DNA of 64,000 nucleotides from Prinia subflava. Its lineage: Eukaryota; Chordata; Aves; Passeriformes; Cisticolidae. The stretch spans positions 46,880,767-46,944,766 of the forward strand of contig NC_086251.1 in NCBI RefSeq assembly GCF_021018805.1, read 5' to 3'. Position numbers and translations under genes: made by a program. Shown piece by piece: positions 13,538 to 26,459 of this stretch; position 1 is the first letter of the stretch, and every line of letters starts with the position of its first letter. The notes under the pieces are model-generated. The model did not search any database. It was not told the DNA's origin and saw nothing but the letters and a program-made list of their open reading frames with translations.

Positions 13538-13738
13538 TATCACAAAGTCATAGAATAATTTGGGTTGGAAAAGACCTCTAAGATAATCAAGTCCAGCCAT
13601 TAACTCAGTTCTACCACCATTAAACCCTGTCCCTAAGTGCCACATCTAGGCGTCTTTTAAATAATTCCAGGGGTGGTGACCCCATCACTTCTCTGGGCAG
13701 GCTGTTCCAATGCTTGATAGCCCTTCTGGTGAGGAAAT
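13538..13738 (-). mobile_element. CR1 LINE 3' fragment
   Basis: The left end has the reverse-complement CR1 tail (ATCACAAAGTCATAGAATAA) then TTTGGGTTGGAAAAGACCTC. The following sequence runs through the ORF2 stop region: GTGCCACATCTAGGCGTCTT, then CAGGGGTGGTGACCCCATCA and CTGTTCCAATGC. The match ends near 13738 after a GAGGAAATTATA block. What follows, to about 13860, does not look like CR1. The element is a typical 5'-truncated copy transcribed leftwards. Confidence 0.93.
13620..13730 (-). pseudogene. CR1 ORF2 extreme C-terminus
   Basis: Minus-strand translation reads RAIKHWNSLPREVM, then a LELFKRRLDVAL stretch ending DRV and a stop. This is the characteristic end of avian CR1 ORF2, where the family form is close to VKHWNRLPREVV followed by LEVFKRRLD. 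About 36 residues survive. The open frame continues upstream to 13859 only by chance into non-CR1 DNA, so the longer frame is not a fusion gene. The reverse transcriptase and endonuclease domains are absent. Confidence 0.9.
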
Positions 13739-16700
13739 TATATGGACAGGGTTTGGAAAGGACAATCCAGACTGCAGAGTAATCTCTACAGTCCAGATGT
13801 ACCATGATATGTAGAATGAGAAAGCTACATACTAATATTGGACTGAAATCTTGATACATTGTGGTTCAGTGAAGAAACCACGAATTATTCAGCTCAGTTA
13901 ACAGAAGGAGAGAGACAGAGGAGTGAGGAGCAGCAGGTTCAGCACCATGAGGAAGCCACTTGGTAGCATTTTGTAATGGTGGGGGAGGAAGAGAATGTGT
14001 TTCCAGTGCCTGAGGCATCATTTTCCACACAAAGACCTTTCCTGGTGTTCCAGCTCGAGTACATCCTGCACTTCACCAGGATTCCACATTGCCAGGCATT
14101 GGGCCATCATATGCCCTATAACTTCCAATAATTAATTTCCCTTTCCATGGAAGGGTATGTTACATCAGTGAATATCATTGACACAGTGAGGTGGCAGCAA
14201 ATATCCTGGTTCTGCTGTTAGTAATGCAATACAGAACCCAGAAAATAAAGTGCCTTGCAGTTTAAAGGTCTGGGAACATGATGTGGATGTAAAAAATTGG
14301 TAGTACAAACTCATTTGTTCTTTTGCAGTTTGGGCCGTATTTTTTCTGTGACTTTCAGCAAATCCCTCAGGTTTTCTGATCCCAGGCTGTAAAATCAGGC
14401 TTGCACTCTTTTGTCATGTCCCACATAAGGGACCATTAAAGATTGATTTATTCGTGTTTGAAAATTGCTGTGAAGATGAAAACTACATTATAAATTCTGC
14501 CTATTGTTCCAGTGCCCTCCTGATTTCAAAGGCTGCCAGGGTTAAAGTGGTAGTAGACTGATTTAAGTGGAAATCAAGACACAGTGTGGCTGATGCAGGA
14601 GTCAGACAGAACATGTTCAACCAGCAGCAGCCTGAGAGCAAACTATACAGAGAGATGACACATAAAGCTCTTCAATACCATAGTCACACATAAAATAAAT
14701 CTCATTACTGCCTTTTACACTCTCTGGCCACTGTTCCTACCATTCTTTTGGGCTCCGGCAGTAGTGAGAAGCATATTAATGAAACAGAAGAGTGTCTGGG
14801 AAGGATATTGTATCAGGATATTGTATGATGAGATACACAGACATCCTTTGGAGTTTACCAAGAGTGAGACAGTAATATACACACTCAGAATAAAACCCTT
14901 GCCTTTGCAAGCAGATAGCAAAACATCAGAGGGGCAAAGAGGTGGGAAGACAAGCTCACACTGTGACACACCGTGGTTCTGTCAGAGTGCATGAAAGGAG
15001 CTGGGGAACGCTTCATCAGTGCCTTTCATACCTGTCGAGGTAAGAAAAGAGGTGAATGCCAAAGCAATGGATACCAGCATGCTTGCCTTGATAAGAGCCA
15101 GAGCATAAACCCAGGACTCCACCCCACAAAGGCACAGCTGCTTGTTGCTGCAGACAGGGAAGAGGTCCAGAGAATTTCATTCAGATTTTCTGTCTAAGAA
15201 ACGGAACAGCAAAATTAACAGGGTTAATAATCTTAGAAAGGTTATTAATCTTAGAAATCCATCATTAAATAAAAACCAGCAGTGGCTCACTGAAGTCCAA
15301 GGATATTGGCACTCAGAGTGTAGATGATGATGCTTGAGAGAGAGCCTTAATCACATAATTGAACACACTGTTGATGTGTGCAGCCTCCATGGCACAGGAA
15401 TGGGCCCAGAATGGGAATGCCTCCTGCTGGTGTGTTTGCCCCTGCTGCCTGTAAGAGATCTGAAAGCCACTGGGAAAACGGGGGCAGCCTGAAAGCAGGA
15501 GCTGCCCTTGGGAGCTGACCAAAACCCAGAGATGTCTGTATAAAGAGCCCTTTATGTAAAAGAAAGATGTTCTAACTTGTGTTATAGTGTTAGTACCATC
15601 TCTTCTCTCCTTTCTGGCCATGTCTGCTGAGGTGACCCATGGTGGCAGGAACCACAGTGCCCTACCCACCTGCCACGACAGCCTGGCCCCACAGCTCCGG
15701 GCAGGACTCAGCCTGGCCCAGCAGCCTGGGTCTCCATCAACCCAGAGACCTGGAATAAGATGGGAACAACACAAGAACATGTGGGAAAATGCCATCCAAA
15801 TGGTAAAGAACTGCAAATGTTTCAGCAGGTTATCTGACTCAGGGGTTTCCTGCTGGGTGCAGGCTGCCATGTGGTGACACAATGTATGGGAGCAGCTTTC
15901 CCAGCATACAAGGAAAACAAAGACTCTCTGGTCTCAGGGGAGCAAAGCAGCCCAGGACAGTCCTGTAAGCTACCAAGATGCCACTATGTTTCCTGCAGCA
16001 GCCCTTTCCCTCCACACGTTTCAAGGACCAACAATAAATTACTAAAACCTTGTCCTTCTACCCTGCCTTTCAGTAATGGCATCTTACAAGCATTTCCAAA
16101 CAAATCCCTCCAGATTTGTGGATATTTTTTCCCCAGTCCCTCTGGAAGATGGTTGCTATCCATGTTTTATGGCTGGATAAGCACAGTCCTGGAGATATGA
16201 AAGGCGGGTTTCTCCCAGCCTTGTCTGAATGGGCAAGGGAAGAGACAGGGGCCATAAAACCTCCCCTTTCCTCTTTCATGGCCTTTCCTACCCCAGCTGT
16301 CCCACCAGGAAAGGGCCTGGGGGTTCTGGTGTATCTGCCTATCACTGTGACACAGGGGAACTTGCCCAGAGGGATGGGACTGTGTGTTTCACCACACCCA
16401 TGCCAGGAGCAAAGGGACCACTCACTAGGACATGCCACCTGACAGATAATTTGCTTGGCACAAGGAGGGAATTTTTTGTGAGTGAGAATTTGTACCCAGG
16501 ACTTCCAGGACTGACTTTGCCCCTGCCAGCAAGATGGCATGACTTGGGGATGGCTGAAATGAGCAGTCTGTAAGTGAGCCGGCCAAGCTTTCCATCATCT
16601 AAAAAAAGGAGATGATCAGGGTCAAGATATTGGAGTGACTGCTCATAACCAAGCTGTCTTATTAGATTGCTAGCTCCAATTTTGGACCCAGATGTTGTAA

Positions 16701-17965
16701 CATATAAAAACTGACATAAATTTATGATAGAAAAGTTGCCTTTGGGCTCTCTAGTGTCCATCATAAACAGTGCACACAGTAATTTAATGTTTCCTCTGGG
16801 CATCCAGCATAAACACTGCTTTTATGTAACATACCTACACACATGCACATATGTGCAGGAGGATTTGGGAATAATTTCCCTGAATTCTGAGTGGAAAAAT
16901 TAGTCTACCTGAATGCCATGTTGAATTTTGTTGTGCTCATTTCACCACACATCTGGCACAGCTGTGGCTCTCTCTGGCAGACCGACAGCCTGGGCCTCCC
17001 ACAACAGCTACATGGAAAAGGCCTTCTGTTTGTAATGCTGCCTGCTGCAGCCCTCTCCTAAGAGTTTGTAGATCATATAATCTATACCATTGTTTCACTT
17101 GCTCCTTTCTCATCCTGCAGATAAATTATTATGAATACCAACTTTGCCTTCTCCTGACCACAGCCTCCTCCATATAGTGAAGATAAAGATTTAGACAGTC
17201 CACTCACCTCAAAACACACCTAGGAAAGAATCATGCTATTTTTAAAACTCCCTGCCCAACACTGTAGTGGGAATTGCCACAAGAAATCCCAGACTATGAA
17301 AAAAGTAAACAAATCATCACTGACAATCAGAAGAAAGCAATAGTAATCCTTGCTATTCTGCAACCACTTCAAAATTCAAAATAAACCAGCTAAAATTGCT
17401 TTCCTAATTCTCTTTTTATCCTTTTATTCTGGGCCTTTTCCACAAGGTACCTAGTGGAAATTAAAGCAATAGTTTTATATAGATAAATCCATAGCATTGA
17501 AAAGAGTCTGATCTCTTTTCTCTAGATGGTCAAAGACTGCACCGGTCTATATGGTGTTTGAAAGCCATGTGGGAAGGAGATCATTCTCTCTTAAATTCAA
17601 TAGGCTTTTAGAATCACTGTTGAGAATTTATTTAGAATTTATTCACTTCTGTAGAGTTTTTCCATATGGGATTTCAGAGCCTTTTATACAGGAAGGTGCC
17701 CCCTTTTCTCCTCTTCTCTCCTTCCTTTGTGCTTGTTCTTTCATCAGCACAAAGCTGAAGTGAACAATAGTACACACTCAGCTTTACATCCCGCAACATC
17801 CAGGACTCTGAAGAGCAAAGAAATAAATACCCGACCGAGGGACTAAAGATAGCAAATTCAGTGTGCTGGGTAACTTTAGATCCAGTGGAAAGTTCTGGTG
17901 TTGGTGGAAGAAGGTTCATTTTAGGAGCCAAAGAAGATAAGTACTGAAAGCTAGTTCTGATGTGG
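13739..17965. other. Non-coding DNA
   Basis: Apart from one MIR-like scrap at about 14345-14402 I see no transposon and no gene. The longest frame here is about 190 codons on the minus strand (15313-15882). It has no recognised domain and is overlapped by open frames on the plus strand, so I regard it as chance. A 14-bp perfect palindrome (TGCACATATGTGCA) sits at 16844-16857. Confidence 0.5.
14345..14402 (+). repeat. MIR-like SINE remnant (ancient)
   Basis: CTGTGACTTTCAGCAAATCC followed by a CTCAG...TTTTCTGATC...GGCTGTAAAATCAGG run resembles the MIR core and tail, whose usual form is TGTGACCTTGGGCAAGTCAC then CAGTTTCC...CATCTGTAAAATGGG. The order and spacing of the two blocks fit. The copy is heavily diverged and the call comes from memory of the consensus, so it is tentative. 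Confidence 0.4.
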
Positions 17966-18085
17966 GCTGGCTATAAAATCCCAACTGAGTCACTCTGCCT
18001 CTCCAAGCTGCATTTTCTACAGCTGCAAAATGGGGTTTTGGCCCAGAAACCTCGATAGTGTCTTTATAAGGCATTACAAAGGACT
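17966..18085 (+). repeat. MIR-like SINE remnant (ancient)
   Basis: The block GAGTCACTCTGCCTCTCC, then CATTTTCTACAGCTGCAAAA with TGGGGTT, follows the MIR 3' half (TCACTTAACCTCTCTGAGCC, then CAGTTTCCTCATCTGCAAAA with TGGGGAT) in order and spacing. The downstream ATAAGGCATTACAAAGG may be the decayed tail. This is the best of the MIR-like scraps in the window, but divergence is high. Confidence 0.5.
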
Positions 18086-19699
18086 GCAAGGAATATAAAC
18101 AAAGAACTGTTTTTTTTCATGTGGGAGGGTAAGAGCAAAGACAGAAGGGAGAAAAGCAAATACACTGGGTGGGAATGTGGGGACAGCAGTTGGGACAATT
18201 TATTAATTTAGTGTCACTCTCATTCTCATAAAGAACCTACAGCTGGGTGAATCTGCTTTATGATCACTCTCTGCCTGCTGAGTGTTTCCCTGCACCAGGT
18301 CCTTGGCCCTGCTCCATGCTGCAGGCTGCCCCTTGCTGCCCTGCCTGCACCCAGCACCTCCACCCTGACAGACTGCTCCCACCTCAAGGTGCTGAGCCCA
18401 ACCAGCTCCCCTGCTTTGGTCCATGGGGACAGATGGGGTGACTGTGGCTCTGCACCCTTCTGTCACTGCATCACCCTGTTTTCCCTTTGTCTGGGGAACA
18501 CATATCCTTCCCCAGCTGACTTGTTACAGAAGGAGAAAGAAAACTGTTTTTCTCTCCCTAACTCAGATGTCCCTCAGAGACATCAGTGTGAGGCAGATGC
18601 CACCTATGGGACCTGGAGAGCAGGGAGGGGGAGTGGGTCCGGTCAGAGCTCCAGGTGGTGCTGTGTAGGGAGGACAAGATCTTACATTTGTCCCCTTCTT
18701 ACTGAATCTCTGATAAATCATGTCCTTGCCTGCTGCTATAATCACTGATTACATGCCGTTTGCCTGTTGCATTAAAGCTGCTTTCTTAATTAATATAATT
18801 TTAAAGGGTGGGCTTGGCACGAAGGAGACAAGCTGTTTTGAAGTCCATAAACACATTTTGGGTGTGATCATCCTAATTCCTGCAACCTTTCTACGGTGAG
18901 CAGGCAGAAAGCACCCCGAGTTAATGAAGCGTGCTTTAACCACCTGATGCTGGCCAAAGCTTTGCTCTGTCAGGTTGAAGGCTGGGTGGAGGAGGGGAGG
19001 CAAAGTGCTCTGCCACGCTCCCCAGTACCACCGAAACTGTTAATCAGCCGGCTCTGCAGTGTGCTGCAGAGTTTGCTTTATTAAAGCTCCCTGCTGCCTG
19101 CACACGTTCACTGGCACAGACACCGAGAGACAAGCAAACACTTACCCAAGAGCAGAGTACTCACTGCTGCATTGCAGAGTTTACTGGCAGAAAATGATGG
19201 GGGTAGGTAATCGCAGGTGGAGACTCCCTCAGCCCGCCTGCATCTGCAATCTCCTGGATTTCTGTGACAGGGGATGCAAGGAGAGCTGGCAGCAAAACAT
19301 GCTTTTTAGGGTTCTCTATCCAATTCCTGAGTATGTGGATAGCTGCATTGCTTGTACTAGTCTCAAATGTAGTCTCTACTGCTTAATGTGGGTTTTTTTC
19401 CACAGTTACTCTAAAAACCTAAAAAATTAATTTCCTTTGAGCACTTGAAGGGGTAAGCATAATTTTATTTAGTATTATTATAAACTAACCCTGCCTCTGC
19501 CTGGAGGCCCTCTCTAAGGCTGAGGATGCCATTGTGCCATTGCAGAATTTGAATTAAAGTCAGCCTCCTTTCAAGGACCTGGCAGCCTGAATATTAGAGG
19601 CTTTTGGTTTTCCTATACGTTGTCTCATATAGAAGGTTGAGCAGGATTGAATCACTTTTGGAGGAAATGTAGGTGATTAATTCAGTTCATTTCCTTTGT
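18086..19699. other. Non-coding DNA with a candidate conserved element
   Basis: No gene is supported: frames of up to about 160 codons at 18.2-18.75 kb overlap on both strands and match nothing known. The part at about 18690-18990 has no repeat character and is dense in homeodomain-type and fork-head-type words; it is treated separately as a possible regulatory element. Confidence 0.5.
18690..18990. promoter_or_regulatory. Candidate conserved non-coding element (enhancer-like)
   Basis: The stretch holds TTAATTAA (18786-18793), AATCACTGATTACATG-type TAAT/ATTA words, TAAACA (18848-18853, fork-head-like) and several CpGs, without transposon similarity or microsatellite character. Such dense, non-repetitive sequence is typical of conserved developmental elements in birds. 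This is pattern inference only; no alignment was possible, and the word matches alone are expected fairly often by chance in AT-rich DNA. Confidence 0.25.
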
Positions 19700-19734
19700 C
19701 CCTCCCTACCCCCCCCCACACCCCCATCCCCCCC
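19700..19734. repeat. C-rich low-complexity tract
   Basis: 35 bp made almost wholly of cytosines in five runs (3, 3, 9, 5 and 7 Cs) broken by T, TA, ACA and AT. The minus strand therefore has five G-runs separated by one to three bases, which meets the usual G-quadruplex pattern; the plus strand could form an i-motif. It is a natural place for sequencing or assembly length errors. Confidence 0.95.
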
Positions 19735-22700
19735 ATGCCTTTTCCTTTTCTTTATTTCTTCTGTGACAGCACAGAGCTATTTATTATTTCTTGAGGTTTA
19801 GTATCAAATAGATGCTCTGTTTTGTAATATCTGTAACCACATTGGATTTGTTGTTTTTAATAGACAATTTTTTCTGGAAAAACACTGGTATTTGTTTAAG
19901 AATTGTTAGGCATTGCATTTCTAATCTGTAAATATGCATGTGGAAATTTGATTATAATAATTTTGTTCTTGGTGAGCAGCTGATTCAGGATTTCTTGGTT
20001 CCCCTCGTATTTCTCAGATACGTATCTTTTTTATTTTTTGTGAAACAAGGATGGCTCAGATTTCTTCTCCTTACATATTTCCTGGCAATACAGTACTGCA
20101 GTCTCTGCCTTACTCAGCTTATGTCTAATTGCAGAGTATTTAGCAAAAGAATACAAGTGCAAGTTTTAGCTTTGGAGTTAACCATCTATTATACTCAGCT
20201 TTGTTAGAAGATGTCATCTGAACAGTAAAGATAATCTAATAAGGAGAAATTCATCTTCAGGACTATGTGAAGGTGGACTTGTATCAGTCTGAATCAAGAA
20301 CTTGTAACTTGGTAGAGTTTAGGGAAAAGCAAGTTTTCTTTCCACTGAAAAGCCAGGATATATCTGTGTAAGTGTGACATCTGTTGCAGTACTGCTTACT
20401 GACAGTCTTCTGGGACAAGCTGGCCAGAAGGACTGGATATTGTGAGAATTAAAGCTTGGTGTTCATATGGCAGCTTAACTGCTGAGTGCACACGTTCTGA
20501 AGGAAAAACATGATTTACCTAAAAAGATCTATTGGGGTTGGATTTCTGGAGCTGTTGAAAAAAATCTCTCGACTCCCACAGGAACTGGTGGGAGTCCTGG
20601 CTTCCAGGTGCTTCTAAAAGTCTCATTGTCAAGATGAAAGTTATGACAAAAGAAGCCAGATATGATTTCATTATTATTTTAACCTTCCACATCAGAATTT
20701 TCATACCAACAAAACAAGGATGACATTTGACTACCTTTAAGGAATGGTAAGGGTTAACAAAATATAATCTTCCTGCAAGGAAGACACTGGTAAGTGACAT
20801 AATTGTTATATTGTTAGTTGCCATTTTTGAGCAATTTTTCCTCATTGTTCAGATCCTACTTCAATTCACTTCTTCCAGTGACCCTTTCACTGTTAATCTA
20901 CCACACAGAAGCGTTGCAGTTTTAATTAAAAAGGAAATCTCTATCTCACTAAGCTTAGTCTGCCATCTGATCATGCAGTATGGTTTACAGACAGTATTAT
21001 CTGTCTAATTTACATCATAAAACCTTGACTTCAGCAAGGCAGAACACACTGGCAACCCTCAGCAAATAATGCTGCTCTAACCAAAACCAGGCATGTTTTA
21101 AGCAAAACTCGACTGTAAGAATGGAGATGTGTCTCACATGGTGCTGCACACAAGGAGGGTTACAGGGGCACAGAGAGCTTAGCTGGATACTTCTTTGAAA
21201 TAAAATCTGTAGACTGAGTTTGAAGCAGCTCCTGAAAATATATGCTCCAGCTTGAGAGTGAGATAGAAATTCGAGGCAGGATTTACTGGATTAAACTTTC
21301 TGAGTTCTGGTATAACGAAGGCCAGTTGTCCCAACTGACCTCTAAAACCTGTGCTTTTAAATACTGGCAGTTGTTATTTCCCCTGTCACTTGGAACTTCA
21401 TTAATCAAATTGTGTGGTAAGCTGCAAAGCTATGAACTGAGGGCCTACATTTGGCAAATATTCACACTGGGCTGGGTAGCATCCCCAAATCCCATTCCAG
21501 CAGGTGATGGGATCAGCAGAAGTCCACAACTGGGCAAAAATCCCCTCGTGGTTGTCCTTGTGTTTGGATGGAGGTAAAGCAGTGGTCCTAGAGCAGTACA
21601 GGCTCAAAGGAGAGCAGAGAAACCAGACTCTGCACCCGCACACCAAGGGAGGAAAGGTAATCTGGGAGTCACTGAGTGAAAAAAGAGCCATACAAAATGA
21701 TTTTTCACATTATTGTCAGATTTTTAAAACACTGTGGGAGGAAGGCAAAGCAAAGTGGGGGAAGGGAGAGAGAAACCGGATCTTGTATTTCTTATTAGCA
21801 GAGGAAGGAGGGAGGTACGAGATCTGTGTTACCCTGTAAGCTCTTTACCTCAGAGGAAGGTGAACCCCACCTGGCAGAAATTAAATGTTAATGTATCAAA
21901 TTATGTCCAAGAGCACATAAAGCTCAAGAGACAGCTTATGATACCCTTTGAAAACAAGATCTAATTTAATTCATTTGCTTATCCTGACACCCAATACTGC
22001 AAATTGGCATTGGTGGGTTAATGCACTGCTACCATTAGGCTCCCTTGAGCTTATTGGAAAACCATAGTCAACAAACTGCAGGCACTGAATTGAAGTGTCT
22101 AGTCAGGGAAAACCAGATCAAACTACATCGTCTTAATTGTGACCCATTTTGGGATGCAGAAGGGTGGCAGCAACCCTTGGTGGAAAGAAACAGTAAATTG
22201 ATTTTGCTGAGAACCTCATCAATCACTGGTCACAGTGACCCATGGATCATTAATCTCATTAAAAACTTCAGCCTCGTGGTGAAAGTAATAGCAGACACAC
22301 TAAAAGTGTGCAAATTAGATATGCTTTCACAAATGCAATGGGTCTGGCTGGTGTCCCTGAGGAGAACTCAGTTTCTAAATTGGGCAAACTTTTCACTGAC
22401 TTCACAGAACTTCAGCCATTTACTCTGTGTCAGATGCTGTCTTTAAGAGCTGTGAAAACTGTGCGGAAGGTATGTGGTCTGATAGTGGGTCATGTTTATG
22501 TATTCAGTTCAGGGAAGGAAGAGTTCAACAGTGGGCATGGGACATCCTCTCTGAGTGCTATGATCTTCTTGACGATTTCTCTGCTTCCTGAGCTCTTCAG
22601 GTGAAGTGATTCAAAAAGAGTCTGAGAGACGGTCCTTGTTCTGGCTCAGATCAGTGGCGGGGTATGGCCAAGGCATTGTGTTATTTGATACCATCTTATG

Positions 22701-25700
22701 TCATGGGCTGGGGAAAAGGACTCTGAAAAGGGACATCTGAGAAGAAGGGTGGTGGTTTCCAGTTGGGAGCAAGTGTGGCAGAGAAGTTGGGATGGAGTGC
22801 CACTGGCTGTGGTCATGTCAGGGCTCAGTGAGCATTTTGCATGCAAATCACCCTCTCTTTTTTTGAATATTTTTGTTGTTAATATTGTTGCTGTTGCTGC
22901 TCATTTTCTTATTTCGTTGCTGTTTCCAGTAAATTGTTCTTATTTCAACCCATAATTCTTCCATTTTTCACATAATTCTCAATTTCATCCCTGGAGCAGG
23001 AAGTGGGAGGGAAAATGGGGGAGCAAGTGATTGGCATCTTGTTTGGGTGAGTCTTGAGAGAGGCTGTGACAGTACACAGGCAACACTGGTTTTCTGTGGG
23101 TTTGTGAATCCAAGGAGTTTGCATTTTCTTGGATGATATATGTCAAGAGTATAGTCAGTTGGTTGTGCTGGTCCTTTCAAAAATGGCAGAGCCCATTGTA
23201 TCACCAAGATGTAGACTTTGCTGTCATCTGTAGAGTTGTAAGAGCATGCACAGAGTTGCCAAAACTGCTGATGTGCACAGTACAGCTGCAAAACTTGTAC
23301 TTGTTCCTCTCAGACCTCGTGAATCCGTGACTCTGAGGGCACCCATGCAGCCCATCTGCAGTCAGATGATGCTTGGCCCTGGTCTCCCAGTCATCTACAT
23401 GCAACCACATCAGTCCAGCTGAGGCAAGATAAATAGCTACCTCTGTTTGGAAAGTTAAGTGCATTTGAGAGGGTTGTTCTCAGGGATTTGCACACCATGG
23501 ACACCACCTACACAGCCCAGGACATTTTCATTTCCTCCTCCCAAGAATATTCTCCAGTGCCCCTAGACTTGTGCGCACAAATCTCACTCAGCTGTGCTTA
23601 CCAGCCTTCCAGTTGGCCTGAAAACCTGGGGAGCTCTGTATCAATCCTCTTACTATTTGTCTGCTTGGGCTTTTTACTGAACCTTGCGAATAAAAAACCT
23701 AAAAGCTTTTTAGGTGCAAAAAGTATTTTGGGGCTGCCATATTCAGCACTTCCAGGATCTCCACATACCACGTAACTGAGGCTAGTTCATGCTATGGGTT
23801 TGGCCTGCAGCAGTAAGTACTTTGACTTCAAATTCATCAAAACAAAGGCTCTGCATGCAGAGGGCTATGCATGTAGAGAGCTGTGATGCCAGTGATTATG
23901 CTGGAGCAGCTTGGCAGACGTGTCTCCATCTATCATGAATTACACCAGCTCGGGTGCCATAGGTGAGATCCATGTTGCACCGTTACCCAGGACTTGAGCA
24001 TCTTGCTAGGTCTGAGAGGTCTGGGACCTTAACAAGCCTTGCAACAGATGAGACTCTCTCAGGCCATTCATTCACCCCTTCCATCTTCACTGCCATGCTC
24101 AGGACAAGTGGAGGGGCCCCAGGCATGAAGCCATGCTTCTGGCATTGCCTTTGGCTCTGGTAGGTGTCTTGTCTGAGTTATACTTACTGAAGAGATGAGA
24201 ACAGTAGGGTGTGTTTAGGAAAGATACACAGCCATTCTCCAGCAGAGGTGGGCAGCTCAGGAGTCACCTCACCCCTGCCTTGGGGACTAATAACATGTAC
24301 ACACACACAAGCAGCCTTTTTCAACAGCAGCCTCTGCCCCTGTTTGCCAACAATGACATCCAGGCCCTGCAAGCACTTCCATCTAACAACTTGCTGTGTC
24401 ACAGCTTGGCTGACAGTTAAGAGCCAGGAATATAATTGGGGCAACAAACACCATCTGGCCAAGGCTGTCTCTAGCAGGCATCTGTGTGTAGCCATCTATA
24501 GCCCTAGCTTGAGCTGGCTTTGTCAGCACCCTAGTGCATGAGGTTTTCTGTGATGGGACTGACATCGTGTACCGAGGAAGAAATGGCAGCAGATGTGGTC
24601 AGAGCAGAAGCAAGCTCTGACTTTTTGCTCAAAAAGTTCTTGCTTTTTGTTGTAGCAGCCTCTGGACTCCTTTATTTGGCTTGGTCACTTTATGAGGATG
24701 CTGGTCATCTGCCATGCCTGGGGCAAGTGCATTCTGACATCAGTGTTGGGAGAGTGAGGAGATGCTCACCTGTAGCTACAGACAGCAGTGGAGGTTGGTA
24801 AGATGCCAGGTTTGTTCTCAGAGCACTGCAGTGTGGCCATGGTTTGTGTGTTCCTGAGGAACACAGGCCATGCTGTACAGGCTGCCAGGGAACCAGGGCT
24901 TGCTCCAGGTGTGAGCTGCAAAGACAGTGTAAACAGGGGTTTTGTCTCCTTCATGGCAGCATCACAGGACGTACTGATGTGTTTGAACACAGTACACAAG
25001 CCCGAGGCTCAGCCATGAGTACAGGTGAGCATACCAGATTGTTAGACTGTTGAGTGAAATGTACAATGCCTAATGTTAATATTAACCTATACACCGAATG
25101 ATTTGGAAAGCACCTGTTTGCTCTCCCAGCTGAAACATTTCAACTGCAGAGTGCTCAGCACTTCATTATTCTGAGACTTGCTTTTCCAGTTAGCTGGAAA
25201 AAGCCTGATTGTTTTCACCCTTCAGTCATATTTTAGCTCCTGTAATAGTTTTACCTGAGATAGACTGATGAGCAGAAATTTCTTTTAAAATGCTATAATT
25301 ATGGACATATTACACATTCTCTGTGAATGAAACTTCTAATGCAATTGGGTGTGAATTGAGGGAGAGCCTTTTTAAACTTCATTAGTAATGCAGCAGGTTG
25401 TCTCTTCTGACTGATACAATGTACAAGAGTATATCACTGAGCTGTGTACTTTATTCAGTGGGAATATGTAAACATAAACTTATACCAAACTGAACCATAT
25501 GAGTTCTACTCATACCTCAGCATGAACCCAGGGTGTCTGTCATGTCATTTTGACAGTTCCACATGCCTGTCTTGATGCCTTCCTGATTCAAGAGCAGATA
25601 ATGTGATCCCAAACTGTTGCCAGCAACCTGGACAGAAACTGCATAGCTCACAGGTACAGCATGACTGAGCCTGTGTTCAGACTGGTGCTTTCACCTTAAT

Positions 25701-26459
25701 ATTGTTGGATTTGTTTATAGCTTGCAGGATATCTGCCTTGCTTTCACAGATAATATACCAAGAAGTTAAAGAGCTTAGGGAAAACATACTTTGTGAGAAT
25801 AGATGAAGAATGTTTTAAGTTGTTTTGTTCAGAGAAAAGTTGACTGAGGAAGAATGAAGAACTGTTTTCAAATATATAAAAGGCATTGCAGAGGGGAAGG
25901 GATAATCTGTTTGTTATATATGCTGGGAACAAGACAAGAAGCAAGGTTCTTGAATTGCAGTAAGGTAGAAAAAGGCAAAAACTTCTTGTCAGTAAAGAGG
26001 TAAGGGGCAGAAACCACTTATGAAGAGGGCATGAAGCTTCCACCATTTCCCCAAATGCCTGTTGGGCGTGCCATTGGCAAGGGCAGGGCACAGACCAGCA
26101 GAAGCATGCTGAGACAAGCAGGGTCAGAAAGGGGAAGAGACTCAGCACCCCTGAGCAGATCTCAGGTCACCACGAGCAACAGCAGAGAGGCTCACTCCCT
26201 CTAGCTCCTCCATTAATGGGGTTGCATAAGTATCTGCCACAGGTACAACTTGTTCAAATTTATTTTCAAAACACAATCATTAAATTGCAGAGCAGAAGGC
26301 AGGTAATCTAGTTCTTAGTTATCTGTGCTGCCCACCAGACCACAAGTACCCCCATTCTCCTGACACGTGAAATAAAGCCAGGCTGAAAATTACTTTCACC
26401 TCAGTATGGTCTAACGCAGCAGTGTTAGCAGTAGCAGCCCTGAGTCCTAGGGGACCAGA
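19735..26459. other. Non-coding DNA
   Basis: No gene and no recognisable transposon. Frames do not exceed about 135 codons and overlap on both strands. Small items: a GTT-rich run at about 22870-22900, a short (CA)n at 24297-24308 and a 12-bp perfect palindrome GTTAATATTAAC at 25075-25086, which resembles an HNF1 site lacking its central base. Confidence 0.5.

Noticed and set aside
13620..13859. A possible fusion gene containing a LINE tail
   Set aside because: Only the C-terminal third is CR1 ORF2; the rest is chance read-through into unrelated DNA upstream.
15313..15882. Minus-strand frame of about 190 codons
   Set aside because: Tryptophan- and cysteine-rich translation without family resemblance; a plus-strand frame covers the same bases. 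Judged accidental.
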